From: an uncultured Clostridia bacterium
GTDB taxonomy: Bacteria > Bacillota > Clostridia > Oscillospirales > Oscillospiraceae
DNA: 64,000 bases
Assembly: GCA_947644595.1 (NCBI GenBank)
Contig: CANSAE010000005.1
Location: forward strand, 1-64,000
Direction: 5' to 3'
Numbering within the stretch: the first letter of the stretch is position 1; every line of letters begins with the position of its first letter. The notes beneath the pieces were generated by a model, which ran no database searches, was not told the origin of the DNA, and saw only the letters and a program-made list of their open reading frames with translations. Positions 1 through 9,278 of this stretch are shown here, in pieces. The translations under genes were made by a program, and so were the position numbers.

Positions 1-79
1 ACTCCCGCACCCGTCGGGCAATGAGCTGGTTATACTGTCCGCCGAAATCCAGAACCAATACGAACTGGTGGTTGTTCAT
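1..79 (-). CDS. guaA: GMP synthase (glutamine-hydrolysing), N-terminal fragment cut by window edge
   Basis: Only the first 26 codons are present; the gene continues past the left edge. The translation begins [20 protein letters not shown], which matches the opening of the class I glutamine amidotransferase domain of GuaA (the LDFGxQYxQLIARRxRE pattern). GuaA aminates XMP to GMP with glutamine and ATP. A GGGAGG ribosome binding site lies 8-13 bases before the ATG. It sits 17 bp downstream of purA in the same direction, so it is probably the last visible member of the glmS-pyrG-purB-purA-guaA run. The catalytic triad and the ATP pyrophosphatase domain cannot be judged here. Confidence 0.9.
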   Translation of the reverse strand, partial: MNNHQFVLVLDFGGQYNQLIARRVRE

Positions 80-96
80 GATGGATAACCTCCCAA

Positions 97-1368
97 TTAA
101 AACATCTTGATATAACTGTCTCTATCCGCGCCCGTAGAAACGTACTCGATGGGGCAGCCTACCGCCTTTTCAATATACCGCACATAGTCCTGGGCGGCCT
201 TGGGCAGCTTGTCGAACTCGGTGATGCCCGCCACGTCGCCGAAGCCGGGGACATATTCATAAATCGGCTTGGCGTTGGCCAGCGCGTCGCCGGAGGGGAA
301 CACCTCCGTGCGCTTGCCGTCCACCTCGTAGGCCACGCACACGGGGATCTGGTCATAGCAGGACAGCACGTCCAGCTTTGTCAGGGCGATGGAATCGGCA
401 CCCTGCACCTGCACGCCGTACCGGGAGGCCACCACGTCAAAGCCTCCCACGCGCCGTGGCCGGCCCGTGGCTGCGCCGTACTCGCCGCCGGCGGCCCGGA
501 GTTTCTCTGCCTCGTCGCCGAACAGCTCGCAGGTGAAGGGGCCCTCGCCCACACAGCTGGAATAGGCCTTCATGATGCCCAGTACCTTGTCCAGCCGCTT
601 GGCCGGGATGCCTGCGCCGATGGGGGCGTAAGCCGCAATGGTGCTGGACGCGGAAGTATAGGGGTAGATGCCGAAGTCGATATCCCGCAGGGCGCCCAGC
701 TGGGCCTCAAACATGACGCTCTTGCCGCTGTCGATGGCGTTGGTGAGATACTCCGTGGTGTTCACGATGTAATCTTTCCAGGGCGTGCCGAATTTCTCCA
801 GCCAGGCCAGTATCTCCGCTTCTGTGATGGCTTCGTGGCCGTAGCCGCCCTTGACCGTGAGGTTCTTCCACTCAATGAGCCCGCCGATGCGGTGCTTGAT
901 GGTCTCGGGGTGCAACAGGTCGCCCATGCGGAGGGTCTTTTTCATGTACTTATCTGCGTACACCGGGGAGATACCCCGGCGAGTAGAGCCGAACTTCTGG
1001 TCCGCCAGACGGTCTTCTTCCAGGCAGTCCAGCAGCTTGTGGTACGGCATGCAGATGGTGGACCGGTCGCTGATCTTCAGGTTTTCCGGGGTGATGGAAA
1101 TGCCCTGGCTGCGCAGTTTTTCCACCTCGCCGCACAGGTGCTCCAGGTCGATGACCATGCCGGGGCCCATGACGTTCACCGCTCCCTGGCGCAGGATGCC
1201 AGAGGGCATCAAGTTCAAGATGAACTTGCCCCGGTCATTGATGACCGTATGCCCGGCGTTGTTGCCGCCCTGATACCGGGCGATGATGTCGTACTGCTCG
1301 CTGAGCAAGTCTACCATACGGCCCTTGCCCTCGTCTCCCCAGTTGATGCCTACTACCGCAGTCAGCAT
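97..1368 (-). CDS. purA: Adenylosuccinate synthetase
   Basis: Joins IMP and aspartate with GTP to form adenylosuccinate, the first committed step to AMP, in the cytoplasm. The 423-residue length is normal. The N-terminus [16 protein letters not shown] carries the GDEGKG P-loop that is diagnostic for PurA, followed by [14 protein letters not shown] and the C-terminal [10 protein letters not shown] segment are also present. The start at 1368 is preferred over an in-frame extension to 1479 because a GGAGG lies just before it and because the extension would translate a repeat element. It follows purB with a 103-bp gap filled by that repeat, and precedes guaA by 17 bp. With PurB it completes IMP to AMP, while GuaA serves the GMP branch. 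Confidence 0.97.
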   Translation of the reverse strand: MLTAVVGINWGDEGKGRMVDLLSEQYDIIARYQGGNNAGHTVINDRGKFILNLMPSGILRQGAVNVMGPGMVIDLEHLCGEVEKLRSQGISITPENLKISDRSTICMPYHKLLDCLEEDRLADQKFGSTRRGISPVYADKYMKKTLRMGDLLHPETIKHRIGGLIEWKNLTVKGGYGHEAITEAEILAWLEKFGTPWKDYIVNTTEYLTNAIDSGKSVMFEAQLGALRDIDFGIYPYTSASSTIAAYAPIGAGIPAKRLDKVLGIMKAYSSCVGEGPFTCELFGDEAEKLRAAGGEYGAATGRPRRVGGFDVVASRYGVQVQGADSIALTKLDVLSCYDQIPVCVAYEVDGKRTEVFPSGDALANAKPIYEYVPGFGDVAGITEFDKLPKAAQDYVRYIEKAVGCPIEYVSTGADRDSYIKMF

Positions 1369-1390
1369 TTTCTTGCCTCCAAATCTTGCG

Positions 1391-1465
1391 CGGGCGGGTT
1401 TGGGGCCCGTCCCTACGACGTATAATTTTGATTTCTCTTGTAGGGGCGGGTTCCAAACCTGCCCG
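1391..1465. repeat. GC-rich inverted-repeat element, copy 1 (purB-purA gap)
   Basis: Two facing units of about 26 bp lie either side of a 23-bp AT-rich spacer. The left arm, 1391-1416, starts CGGGCGGGTTTGG and ends TCCCTAC. The right arm, 1440-1465, is nearly its reverse complement (GTAGGGGCGGG then AACCTGCCCG). Related arms occur at 43.25-43.31 kb and 45.26-45.34 kb in other intergenic gaps, so this is a dispersed family and not just a local hairpin. It fills the space between purB and purA inside an operon and may form a strong mRNA hairpin there. Whether it is a mobile miniature element or a REP-like sequence cannot be told from one window. Confidence 0.75.
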
Positions 1466-1471
1466 CTATTA

Positions 1472-2908
1472 TCACACATTCACCGTTGCTTCCCCGCCAA
1501 GCAAATCCTTGTTTGCATCCAGCACGGGGTACACGTAATCCCGTAGGAAGTCCACGGTCTGTTTCTCGGCCAGACCCGTGATGCGGCCCTCGGCCACGAT
1601 CTTGTCCAGCTCCGCCCGGTCCAGACCGAAGATGGGGTCGGCCAGAATGCGGTCGAACAGGTCGTTGTCCGCACCGTTTTGCTTGATGTTGATCCCCGCA
1701 GCTACGGAGTGCTGCCGCACATGCTCGTGGAGCTCCTGCCGGTCGCCGCCCTTGTGGGTGACGCAGTACATCATGATATTTTCTGTGATCATAAACGGCA
1801 TTTCTGCGTCCAGATGCTTCTGAATGACCGCCGGGTACACCCGCATACCCCGCAGGATGTTGGTGTACAGGGTCAGCACCCCGTCGGTGGCCAAAAAAGC
1901 CTCGGACACGCTGATGCGCCGGTTAGCGGAATCGTCCAGGGTGCGCTCGAACCACTGTCCCGCGGCGGTGAACGCCGGGTTCATAGTGTCGCAGATGACA
2001 TACCGGGCCAGAGACGCGATGCGTTCCGAGCGCATGGGGTTGCGCTTGTACGCCATGGCGGAAGAGCCGATTTGCTGGTCGGTGAAAGGCTCGTCCACCT
2101 CTTTGAGATGGCTCATGAGCCGGATATCGTTGGAAAACTTCGTGGCGCTCTGACAGATGCCGGACAGGACGGACACAATGTCGTAATCCACCTTCCGGGA
2201 GTTGGTCTGGCCGGACACGGGATAGGCACCGTCAAAGCCCATCTTCTCGCAGATGAGTTGTTCCACGGTCTGAGCCTTTTCCCCGTCGCCCTCGAACAGC
2301 TCCAGGAAGCTGGCACAGGTGCCCGTGGCGCCCCGGCAGCCCAAAAGCTTCAGCTTTTTCATCTGGAATTCCAGATTCTCCAAATCGCTGAGCAGGTCCT
2401 GAAGCCACAGGCAGGCCCGTTTGCCCAGGGTCGTGGGCTGGGCGGCTTGGAAATGGGTGTATGCCAGTGTGGGCAGGGCCTTATATTCCTCGGCGAAATC
2501 GACCAGCGCCGCGATGGTGTTGATGAGTTCCTTTTTAATGAGCTGCATGGCATCCCGCATGCGGATCAGCTCGGCGTTATCGCCCACGTAGCAGCTGGTG
2601 GCCCCCAGATGGATGATGCCCTTGGCGCTGGGGCAGCAGTCACCGTAGGTGTGGACGTGGGCCATCACGTCGTGGCGGAGCTTGGATTCATACTCCGCGG
2701 CCTTTTCGTAGTCGATATCGTCAATATGGGCTTTCATCTCGTCGATTTGGGCCTGGGTAATATCAATGCCCAGTTCCTTTTCTGCTTCCGCTAACGCAAT
2801 CCACAGCTTGCGCCAAGTGGAAAACTTCACGTCGTCGGAGAAAATGCGCTTCATTTCCTTGCTGGCGTATCGCTGACCCAGGGGGTTTTCGTACATGTCC
2901 TTGCTCAT
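1472..2908 (-). CDS. purB: Adenylosuccinate lyase
   Basis: Cleaves adenylosuccinate to AMP and SAICAR to AICAR, each time releasing fumarate. At 478 residues it is of the long PurB type. It contains the fumarase/aspartase superfamily signature as [15 protein letters not shown] around residue 290, plus the conserved early histidine region [11 protein letters not shown] and the [11 protein letters not shown] loop. The signature reads [10 protein letters not shown] instead of the common SSAMPYKRNP. The ATG at 2908 overlaps the pyrG stop by four bases (ATGA), which suggests translational coupling, and AAGGAG lies about 8 bases upstream. purA follows. Confidence 0.97.
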   Translation of the reverse strand: MSKDMYENPLGQRYASKEMKRIFSDDVKFSTWRKLWIALAEAEKELGIDITQAQIDEMKAHIDDIDYEKAAEYESKLRHDVMAHVHTYGDCCPSAKGIIHLGATSCYVGDNAELIRMRDAMQLIKKELINTIAALVDFAEEYKALPTLAYTHFQAAQPTTLGKRACLWLQDLLSDLENLEFQMKKLKLLGCRGATGTCASFLELFEGDGEKAQTVEQLICEKMGFDGAYPVSGQTNSRKVDYDIVSVLSGICQSATKFSNDIRLMSHLKEVDEPFTDQQIGSSAMAYKRNPMRSERIASLARYVICDTMNPAFTAAGQWFERTLDDSANRRISVSEAFLATDGVLTLYTNILRGMRVYPAVIQKHLDAEMPFMITENIMMYCVTHKGGDRQELHEHVRQHSVAAGINIKQNGADNDLFDRILADPIFGLDRAELDKIVAEGRITGLAEKQTVDFLRDYVYPVLDANKDLLGGEATVNV

Positions 2909-4512
2909 TTGCTCACGCTCCTTTTCACAGATGCCGCGATGAACTCGCGGAACAGCGGGTGGGCCTTGTTTGGCCGGCTTTTAAATTCGGGATGGAACTG
3001 CACGCCCACGAACCAGGGATGCTCCTGGATTTCCACGACCTCTACCAGTCGCTTGTCCGGGGACAGGCCCGCCAGTTTCAATCCTTTTTCTGTCAGAATC
3101 TCCCGGTAGTCGTTGGAAAACTCATACCGGTGGCGGTGGCGCTCGGAAATGTCCGTTTCGCCGTAGGCGGCGGCGGACAGGGTCCCGGCTTTCAGCACGC
3201 AAGGGTATTTCCCCAGGCGCATGGTGCCGCCCAGCTCTGTGATACCCACCTGGTCGGCCATCAGGTCGATAACCTTGTGTTCACCGTGGAGGTTAAACTC
3301 GGCGGAATGGGCATCGCTCAGTCCCGCCACGTGGCGGGCGTATTCCACCACGGCCATCTGCATTCCCAGGCAGATGCCGAAGAAGGGGACGTTGTTTTCT
3401 CTCGCATATCGAATGGCGGAGATCATGCCCTCAATACCCCGGTCGCCGAAGCCGCCGGGGACAATGATTCCGTCCATGCCGGACAAAATTTCGGCGGCAT
3501 TGCCGTCGTTCAGCTTTTCGGAATCCACCCATTGAATCTCCACCACGGCGTCATTTTCCGTTCCGCCATGGTTCAGCGCCTCCACAACAGACAAATAAGC
3601 GTCGTGTAATTGTATATATTTCCCCACCAACGCTATTTTCACGGTTTTGTCCGCATTCAGCGTGCGGTCCACCATGGCCGCCCAGTCGGACAGGTCCGGT
3701 GCTGGGGCCTCAAAGCCCAGCCGGCGGCATACCACCGTGTCCAGACCTTCCTTTGCCATGAGCAGGGGGACTTCATACAGGGTCCGGGCTGTGCTGTTTT
3801 CAATGACGCACTCCGGGGCCACGTTGCAGAACAAAGCGATTTTCCGGCGGATCTCCTCGGTCATGGGCACATCCGTGCGGCACACCAGCACGTCCGGCTG
3901 GATGCCGAAGCCCTGCAATTCCTTGACCGAGTGCTGCACGGGCTTGCTTTTCAGTTCCCCGGAGCCGGGGATGGTCACCAGCAAAGGCACGTGGATGAAC
4001 ATCACGTTTTCTTTGCCCTGCTCCCGGGCCACCTGACGGATGGCCTCTAAAAACGGCTGGGACTCAATATCACCTACGGTGCCGCCGATCTCGCAGATGA
4101 CCACGTCGGTGTCCGCCTCGGGCACGGCGTAGATACGGCGCTTGATCTCGTCGGTGATGTGGGGGATGATTTGAATGGTCCCGCCCAGGTAATCCCCCCG
4201 GCGCTCCCGGCTCAAAACCTCCCAAAACACTCTGCCGGAGCTGACGCTGGACTTTCCGGTTAGGCTCACGTTGGTAAAGCGCTCGTAGTGCCCTAGGTCC
4301 AAGTCAGTCTCCGCGCCGTCGTCGGTGACGAACACTTCCCCGTGCTGATAGGGGCTCATGGTGCCGGGATCCACATTAAAATAGGGGTCAAACTTCTGGT
4401 TCACCACGTTCAGGCACCGCTGTTTCAGCAGCCGGCCCAAGCTGGCGGCACAAATGCCCTTGCCCAGACCGGAGACCACGCCCCCGGTCACAAAGATATA
4501 TTTCACAGCCAT
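2905..4512 (-). CDS. pyrG: CTP synthase
   Basis: Makes CTP from UTP, ATP and glutamine. The N-terminal synthetase domain opens [19 protein letters not shown] with the typical P-loop-like segment; the C-terminal glutamine amidotransferase domain has the nucleophile motif FFGICLGMQ and a final HPE ([11 protein letters not shown]). Length is 535 residues, as usual. The start at 4512 gives the family N-terminus; the SD (GAGAGG) is modest and rather far. It lies 25 bp after the DUF1846 gene and overlaps purB by four bases. Confidence 0.97.
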   Translation of the reverse strand: MAVKYIFVTGGVVSGLGKGICAASLGRLLKQRCLNVVNQKFDPYFNVDPGTMSPYQHGEVFVTDDGAETDLDLGHYERFTNVSLTGKSSVSSGRVFWEVLSRERRGDYLGGTIQIIPHITDEIKRRIYAVPEADTDVVICEIGGTVGDIESQPFLEAIRQVAREQGKENVMFIHVPLLVTIPGSGELKSKPVQHSVKELQGFGIQPDVLVCRTDVPMTEEIRRKIALFCNVAPECVIENSTARTLYEVPLLMAKEGLDTVVCRRLGFEAPAPDLSDWAAMVDRTLNADKTVKIALVGKYIQLHDAYLSVVEALNHGGTENDAVVEIQWVDSEKLNDGNAAEILSGMDGIIVPGGFGDRGIEGMISAIRYARENNVPFFGICLGMQMAVVEYARHVAGLSDAHSAEFNLHGEHKVIDLMADQVGITELGGTMRLGKYPCVLKAGTLSAAAYGETDISERHRHRYEFSNDYREILTEKGLKLAGLSPDKRLVEVVEIQEHPWFVGVQFHPEFKSRPNKAHPLFREFIAASVKRSVSK

Positions 4513-4537
4513 TTCAGTTCCATTCCTCTCCGCTCGC

Positions 4538-6025
4538 TCATCGGTGATACAGCCGATTGCTCTGATACTGGGGCTCACAGGTCAGCTGCAAGCCCAGACG
4601 CTTGTACACATCCAGATCCGTCTCCGACAAAATCACCGTGGAGTGAGCCTGACAGCCCCGCAGGTCCGCCAGATGCTCCAGCGCCAGCCCTGCCACCGGA
4701 TTGGTGGTGGCGCTGATAGCCAGGGCGATGAGCACCTCATTGGCATGCAGCCGGGGGCTCGTCGCGCCCAGATGCTTGGTTTTTACCGTCTGGATGGGCC
4801 GGATGGCCGCGTCCGGCGAGATGAGATGAGCGCGCTTGGGGATATCCGCCAGCACCTTCATGGCGTTGAGCAGCACGCCGGCGGCGGCGTTCATCAACTC
4901 CGTGGTCTTGCCCCGGATGAGCCGTCCGTCCGGCAGCTCAATGGCCACTGCCGGCAGGCCGGTATTTTCCGCCTTTTGCTGGGCATAGGCCACCACCGGC
5001 CGGATAGAAGCGTCTACCCCCGCTTTTTTCATCAGCAGTTCCAGCTTGAACACTGTCTCGTCCGATCCCTTGCCCTGGCGGCGGTCGCACAGCGCCTCGT
5101 AGTACCGGCGGACGATCTCCTGCCGTGCGGCTTCCCGCACCGCCTCGTCATCAAAAATACAGCTCCCCGCCAGATTCACGCCCATGTCCGTGGGGGATTG
5201 GTAGGGGCTTTCTCCCATGATTTTCTGGAACATGGCGGACAGCACCGGGAACACTTCCACGTCCCGGTTGTAATTCACTGTTGTCTCCCCGTAGGCCGCC
5301 AGATGGAACGGGTCGATCATGTTTACGTCGTTCAGGTCTGCGGTGGCTGCCTCATAGGCCAGATTTACCGGGTGGTCCAGAGGCAGGTTCCAGATGGGGA
5401 AGGTCTCAAATTTGGCGTATCCCGCCTTCACCCCCCGGCGGTATTCATGGTACAGCTGGCTCAGGCATACCGCCATTTTCCCACTGCCGGGGCCGGGGGC
5501 CGTCACCACGGTCAGGGGCCGGATGGTCTCAATGTCGTCGTTTTTCCCGTAGCCCTCATCGCTGACGATCAGCGGGATATTGTGGGGGTAACCCTGAATG
5601 GGATAGTGCCGGTACACCCGGATGCCCAGCCCCTCCAGCCGCTGCTGGAAGGCCACTGCCGCTGCCTGCCCGGCCCAGCAGGTGATGACTACGCCGCTGA
5701 CGTAGAGGTCCATACTGCGGAACGCGTCGATCAGCCGCAGCACATCCATGTCGTAAGTGATGCCCAGATCGCCTCGGACCTTGTTTTTCTCGATGTCCGA
5801 GGCGTTGATGGCGATGACGATCTCTGCCTGGTCCTTGAGCTGGAGCAGCATCCGGATCTTGCTGTCCGGCTCAAAGCCGGGGAGCACCCGAGAGGCGTGG
5901 TAATCGTCGAACAGTTTGCCGCCGAACTCCAGATAGAGTTTGCCGCCGAACTGGCCGATGCGCTGCCGGATGTGGGCCGACTGGGTCTCCAGATATTTTT
6001 CATTATCAAATCCAATTTTTATCAT
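4538..6025 (-). CDS. DUF1846 domain-containing protein
   Basis: A 495-residue cytoplasmic protein recognised as the DUF1846 family, common in Firmicutes but without an established reaction. The N-terminus reads [20 protein letters not shown]. The glycine-rich [20 protein letters not shown] segment near residue 170 looks like a nucleotide or phosphate loop, and [15 protein letters not shown] is typical of the family. No membrane segment or signal peptide is seen. The start at 6025 has GGAGAGAG eight bases upstream. An alternative ATG at 6058 overlaps the glmS stop as ATGA but has no spaced SD. Its position between glmS and pyrG suggests co-expression with nucleotide and amino-sugar synthesis; its role is unknown. 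Confidence 0.88.
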   Translation of the reverse strand: MIKIGFDNEKYLETQSAHIRQRIGQFGGKLYLEFGGKLFDDYHASRVLPGFEPDSKIRMLLQLKDQAEIVIAINASDIEKNKVRGDLGITYDMDVLRLIDAFRSMDLYVSGVVITCWAGQAAAVAFQQRLEGLGIRVYRHYPIQGYPHNIPLIVSDEGYGKNDDIETIRPLTVVTAPGPGSGKMAVCLSQLYHEYRRGVKAGYAKFETFPIWNLPLDHPVNLAYEAATADLNDVNMIDPFHLAAYGETTVNYNRDVEVFPVLSAMFQKIMGESPYQSPTDMGVNLAGSCIFDDEAVREAARQEIVRRYYEALCDRRQGKGSDETVFKLELLMKKAGVDASIRPVVAYAQQKAENTGLPAVAIELPDGRLIRGKTTELMNAAAGVLLNAMKVLADIPKRAHLISPDAAIRPIQTVKTKHLGATSPRLHANEVLIALAISATTNPVAGLALEHLADLRGCQAHSTVILSETDLDVYKRLGLQLTCEPQYQSNRLYHR

Positions 6026-6054
6026 TTCTCTCTCCGTCCCCTGCTTTTCCGCAG

Positions 6055-7881
6055 TCATTCCACCGTGACGCTCTTAGCCAGATTCTTCGGCTTGTCGATA
6101 TCACAGCCATTCAGCTTGGCGATGTAGTAGGCAAACAGCTGCATGGGCACGATGGCAGGGACCGCGGCGAACAGTGGTTCGCATCGGGGGACATAGATGA
6201 CCTTATCCGCTTCCGTCAAAATGCGTGGATTCCCTTCCACGGCTACTCCCAGCACCTCCGCGCCCCGGGCCTTGACCTCCTTGATGTTGCTCATGGTCTT
6301 GTCAAACAGCCGTTCGTGGCAGGCCACGGCAATGACCAGCCGGCCCGGCTCAATCAGGGCGATAGGCCCATGCTTGAGCTCTCCGGCGGCAAAGGCGTCG
6401 GAGTGGATGTAGGAAATTTCCTTCAGCTTCAGGGAGCTTTCCAGACACACCGCGTAGTCCAGGTTCCGGCCGATGAAAAACATTTCCCGGTTCTGATAGC
6501 AGCCTGCCGCCAGTTCTTCCAGCCCCGGGTTCAGGTCGATGGCCCGCTGCATCTGCTGAGGGAGCTTCCGCAGCTGATTCACCAGACGGCGCTCCTCTTT
6601 CTCGTCGATGCGGCCCAGCCGCCGGGCCAGATACACTGCCAACAGATCCAGCACTGCCACTTGGGTGGTGTAGCCTTTGGTGGTGGCCACGGCGATCTCC
6701 GGGCCGGCCCAGGTATACAGCACCGTATCTGCCAGCCTCGCAATGGTGGAGCCCACCACGTTGCAGATGGCCAGTGTTTTAGCGCCGCGCTCCTTGGCCT
6801 CCCGCAGGGCGGCAATGGTATCCGCCGTCTCGCCGGACTGGGAGATGACGATCATCAGCGTGTGCTCGTCGATGATGGGGTTGCGGTAGCGCAGCTCACT
6901 GGCGATGTCCGTTTCCACCGGGATGCGGGCCAATTCCTCAATGACGTATTTCCCCGCCTGGCCCGCATAATAGGCCGAGCCGCAGGCGGTGATGTAGATC
7001 TTATGTAAGTTGTTCAGTTCCTCATCGGTCAGATGGAAATCATCCAGCACTACTTTTCCGTTCTTGATGCGGGGGTCCAGCGTTGCCTTCAGGGCCCGGG
7101 GCTGTTCGATGATCTCCTTGAGCATGAAGTGGTCAAAGCCGCCCTTGGCGGCGGCCTCCACGTCCCAGGTTACCCGGGACACGGGCTTTTCCACGGGCCG
7201 GCCGGTGCCGTCGTATACCGTGACCCCTTCCGGGGACAGCTCCGCCAGCTCCCCGTCATCCAGATAGATGACATTTTTCGTATGGGCGATGAGCGCCGTC
7301 ACGTCCGATGCCAGGAAATTTTCTCCCACGCCCAGGCCCAAGATTAGCGGACCGAACTGTCTGGCTGCAAATACTTTTTCCGGATAATCGGCGCACACCG
7401 CGCCGATGGCGTAGGACCCTTCCAGCCGGGCGATGGTTTTGAGCATGGCCTGCTTGAAGTCCCCTTCGTAGTACAGCTCCAGAAGGTTGACGATTACCTC
7501 CGTGTCAGTTTCGCTCTTGAAGGTGAAGCCCTTCGCCATGAGCTCCTGCCGCAAAGCCATATAGTTTTCAATGATGCCGTTGTGGATCACGGCGAAGCGC
7601 CCATCATTGGATACATGGGGGTGGGCGTTTTCATCCGTGGGTGCCCCGTGGGTGGCCCATCGGGTATGGCCGATGCCCGACTGTCCGGAAAATACGCCGC
7701 CATCCAGCGTTTTTTCGCACAGATTTTTGATCATTCCCGCGGATTTTTCCATGTGGATGCTTCCGTTTTCGTTCACAGCCACGCCTGCGGAGTCGTATCC
7801 TCTGTATTCCAGCTTCTTCAGGCCTTCCAGCAAAATCGGTGCCGCCTGCTGGGGCCCGGTATAGCCTACAATGCCGCACAT
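6055..7881 (-). CDS. glmS: Glutamine--fructose-6-phosphate aminotransferase (isomerizing)
   Basis: Makes glucosamine-6-phosphate from fructose-6-phosphate and glutamine, the entry step to UDP-GlcNAc and cell wall. It begins MCGIVGYTG, so Cys2 becomes the N-terminal nucleophile of the glutaminase domain. Two SIS isomerase domains follow (ACGSAYYAG and the SQSGETADT phosphosugar loop; FFIGRNLDY), ending with the standard DKPKNLAKSVTVE. Length of 608 residues is normal. The SD is AGGAAGGGGA. It is the first gene of the minus operon and has its own promoter with a leader hairpin. No glmS ribozyme is visible upstream. Confidence 0.98.
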   Translation of the reverse strand: MCGIVGYTGPQQAAPILLEGLKKLEYRGYDSAGVAVNENGSIHMEKSAGMIKNLCEKTLDGGVFSGQSGIGHTRWATHGAPTDENAHPHVSNDGRFAVIHNGIIENYMALRQELMAKGFTFKSETDTEVIVNLLELYYEGDFKQAMLKTIARLEGSYAIGAVCADYPEKVFAARQFGPLILGLGVGENFLASDVTALIAHTKNVIYLDDGELAELSPEGVTVYDGTGRPVEKPVSRVTWDVEAAAKGGFDHFMLKEIIEQPRALKATLDPRIKNGKVVLDDFHLTDEELNNLHKIYITACGSAYYAGQAGKYVIEELARIPVETDIASELRYRNPIIDEHTLMIVISQSGETADTIAALREAKERGAKTLAICNVVGSTIARLADTVLYTWAGPEIAVATTKGYTTQVAVLDLLAVYLARRLGRIDEKEERRLVNQLRKLPQQMQRAIDLNPGLEELAAGCYQNREMFFIGRNLDYAVCLESSLKLKEISYIHSDAFAAGELKHGPIALIEPGRLVIAVACHERLFDKTMSNIKEVKARGAEVLGVAVEGNPRILTEADKVIYVPRCEPLFAAVPAIVPMQLFAYYIAKLNGCDIDKPKNLAKSVTVE

Positions 7882-8009
7882 AAAAACATCCCCTTCCTAT
7901 CCATAGCCCGCAAAGGGCTGTTTTTGCAGAAAACGATGCAACAAAACGCCGAAGCCGGCACATTTTTATTGCACGCCTGTTTGTTTTTTCCGGGGCACAA
8001 AAAGAAAAA

Positions 8010-8050
8010 AGCGCCAGGTCCGATCCTCTTTGGGATGAGCCCGCCGCTTT
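8010..8050 (-). terminator. Leader hairpin with T-run between the glmS promoter and glmS (candidate attenuator)
   Basis: Read on the minus strand, an imperfect long stem (outer AAAGCGGC with GGCGCTTT, inner ATCC with GGAT) is followed at once by TTTTTTC. It starts about 10 bases after the expected transcription start, so most initiated transcripts would meet it before glmS. No antiterminator stem or ligand-binding motif was recognised. It could also terminate a very short RNA. Confidence 0.6.
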
Positions 8051-8066
8051 GCGTAGTGCCTATATT

Positions 8067-8096
8067 AGTATACCCCACCCCCGTGGGGGATGTCAA
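8067..8096 (-). promoter_or_regulatory. Promoter for glmS operon
   Basis: A perfect -35 TTGACA (8091-8096) and -10 TATACT (8067-8072) are separated by 18 bp. The spacer contains CCCCCAC-GGGGGTGGGG, which can form a small dyad. It lies about 190 bp before the glmS start codon, and no other gene start lies between. Confidence 0.8.
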
Positions 8097-8175
8097 CAGA
8101 TATTTGACCCCAACCGGCAGGATTTTCCCAAAAGACAAACGCCCCGCAGGACTGCACGGCGTTTGCCTCACAGGA

Positions 8176-8976
8176 TCACCCCAACATGACATCCAGCAGC
8201 ATCATCACCGCGAAGCCGGACACGATGCCCATGGTGGCAAAATAGGGCCGGTCGGTCTGATTGCGCTGGCATTCCGGGATGAGCTCATGGACCGCCACCA
8301 GGATCATGGCCCCCGCCGCGAAGGACAGGGCATAAGGCAGGACCGCTTCTACATAAACCACTAGCAATGCACCGATGACACCGGCAATGGGCTCCACCAT
8401 GCCGGAGGCTTGCCCCAGCAAAAAGCTCTTCTTCCGGGAGTATCCCTCCCGCCGCAGGGGGATGGACACCGCCGCGCCCTCGGGGAAATTCTGCAGTCCG
8501 ATGCCGATGGCGATGGTCACCGCTCCGGCAAGGGTCTCTGGCGCTCCGCCGCTTTGCAGCGCGCCGAAGGCTACGCCGACGGCCAGACCCTCTGGAATAT
8601 TGTGCAGGGTAATGGACAGCACCAGCATGATGATGCGGTTGAGCCGCTGATTCGGCTCACCCTGGGCGTTATCCGCCCGGCCCCGGGCCCAGGTAACGAC
8701 TTTATCCGACGCCCACATGAACAGCGCACCCGACAAAAAGCCGAGGGTCGCCACCAAATAGGCCGGCAGGCCGGAAATCGCCTCCGCCCGCTCAATGGCC
8801 GGCTGCAGCAGCGACCAGAAGCTGGCGGCAATCATCACGCCGGAGGCAAAACCCAGCATTAAATTCAGTGCTTTCGGCTGGGGTGATTTGAAAAACACCA
8901 CTGTCGCCGCGCCCAGCGCGGTAACCAGCCAGGTCCCCAGCGTCGCAACGAGCGCCAGGAAAACAAGATGATTCAT
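8176..8976 (-). CDS. ZIP family metal (zinc) transporter, GufA/ZupT-like
   Basis: An integral membrane protein of 266 residues with about eight hydrophobic helices. The two signature motifs are present: LHNIPEGLAVG in helix IV and LQNFPEGAAVS in helix V, which carry the His/Asn/Glu residues of the binuclear metal site in ZIP proteins. It should import divalent cations such as Zn or Fe. The start at 8976 is set by GGGAGGTG six bases upstream and removes an implausible 30-residue extension. The gene is divergent from a membrane-linked XRE regulator 302 bp away, which might control it; that is inference. Confidence 0.93.
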   Translation of the reverse strand: MNHLVFLALVATLGTWLVTALGAATVVFFKSPQPKALNLMLGFASGVMIAASFWSLLQPAIERAEAISGLPAYLVATLGFLSGALFMWASDKVVTWARGRADNAQGEPNQRLNRIIMLVLSITLHNIPEGLAVGVAFGALQSGGAPETLAGAVTIAIGIGLQNFPEGAAVSIPLRREGYSRKKSFLLGQASGMVEPIAGVIGALLVVYVEAVLPYALSFAAGAMILVAVHELIPECQRNQTDRPYFATMGIVSGFAVMMLLDVMLG

Positions 8977-9278
8977 TTCGCACCTCCCGCTATCCAGTAT
9001 AGCGGGAAAGCCTGGCCGAGGTGTCTGATCGCGAGCATTTCTGCGGAAATGCTCTATCCCGGCCAAAGGCCGGGGCGCGATTTACGGGGGAACCCTCGGT
9101 CCCCCCCGTATGCCCCCTCCCGCTCTTTGAGGGGGATTTTTTGCTGCAGTGCCAGCGGGATATCCGGGGGGTGCAACCGGAACTTTACATCAAAAAATGC
9201 AAATGCAACAGGAAATCGGTGGAGTTGCGCGGCTTATTTTTGTATGATACACTCACAACATGCAAGGAGGCATTGGAA
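8977..9278. other. Intergenic region between ZIP and XRE genes with tandem hairpins
   Basis: This 302-bp divergent gap holds two perfect adjacent inverted repeats: GAGCATTTC/GAAATGCTC (9033-9054, four-base loop) and CCCGGCC/GGCCGGG (9058-9074, AAA loop). A C-rich block follows, and then a GGTGCAACCG decamer (9170-9179) that recurs upstream of the paralogous regulator at 37.1 kb. A weak -10-like TATGAT lies at 9243-9248 before the XRE gene. No gene was seen here. Confidence 0.55.

Noticed and set aside
1369..1479. An N-terminal extension of PurA by 37 residues
   Set aside because: The extra codons translate the inverted-repeat element, there is no SD, and the family N-terminus starts at 1368 with a good GGAGG.
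4454..6127. A long plus-strand open frame (557 codons) opposite the DUF1846 gene
   Set aside because: It is the shadow of the DUF1846 and pyrG genes on the other strand. Its composition (many His, Gln, Arg) is typical of antisense frames in GC-rich DNA, and it lacks an SD or family match.
8010..8060. A glmS ribozyme or ZTP riboswitch in the glmS leader
   Set aside because: The plus strand shows AGCGCC by chance, but it is in the wrong orientation; conserved ribozyme pseudoknot blocks and the ZTP blocks are absent.
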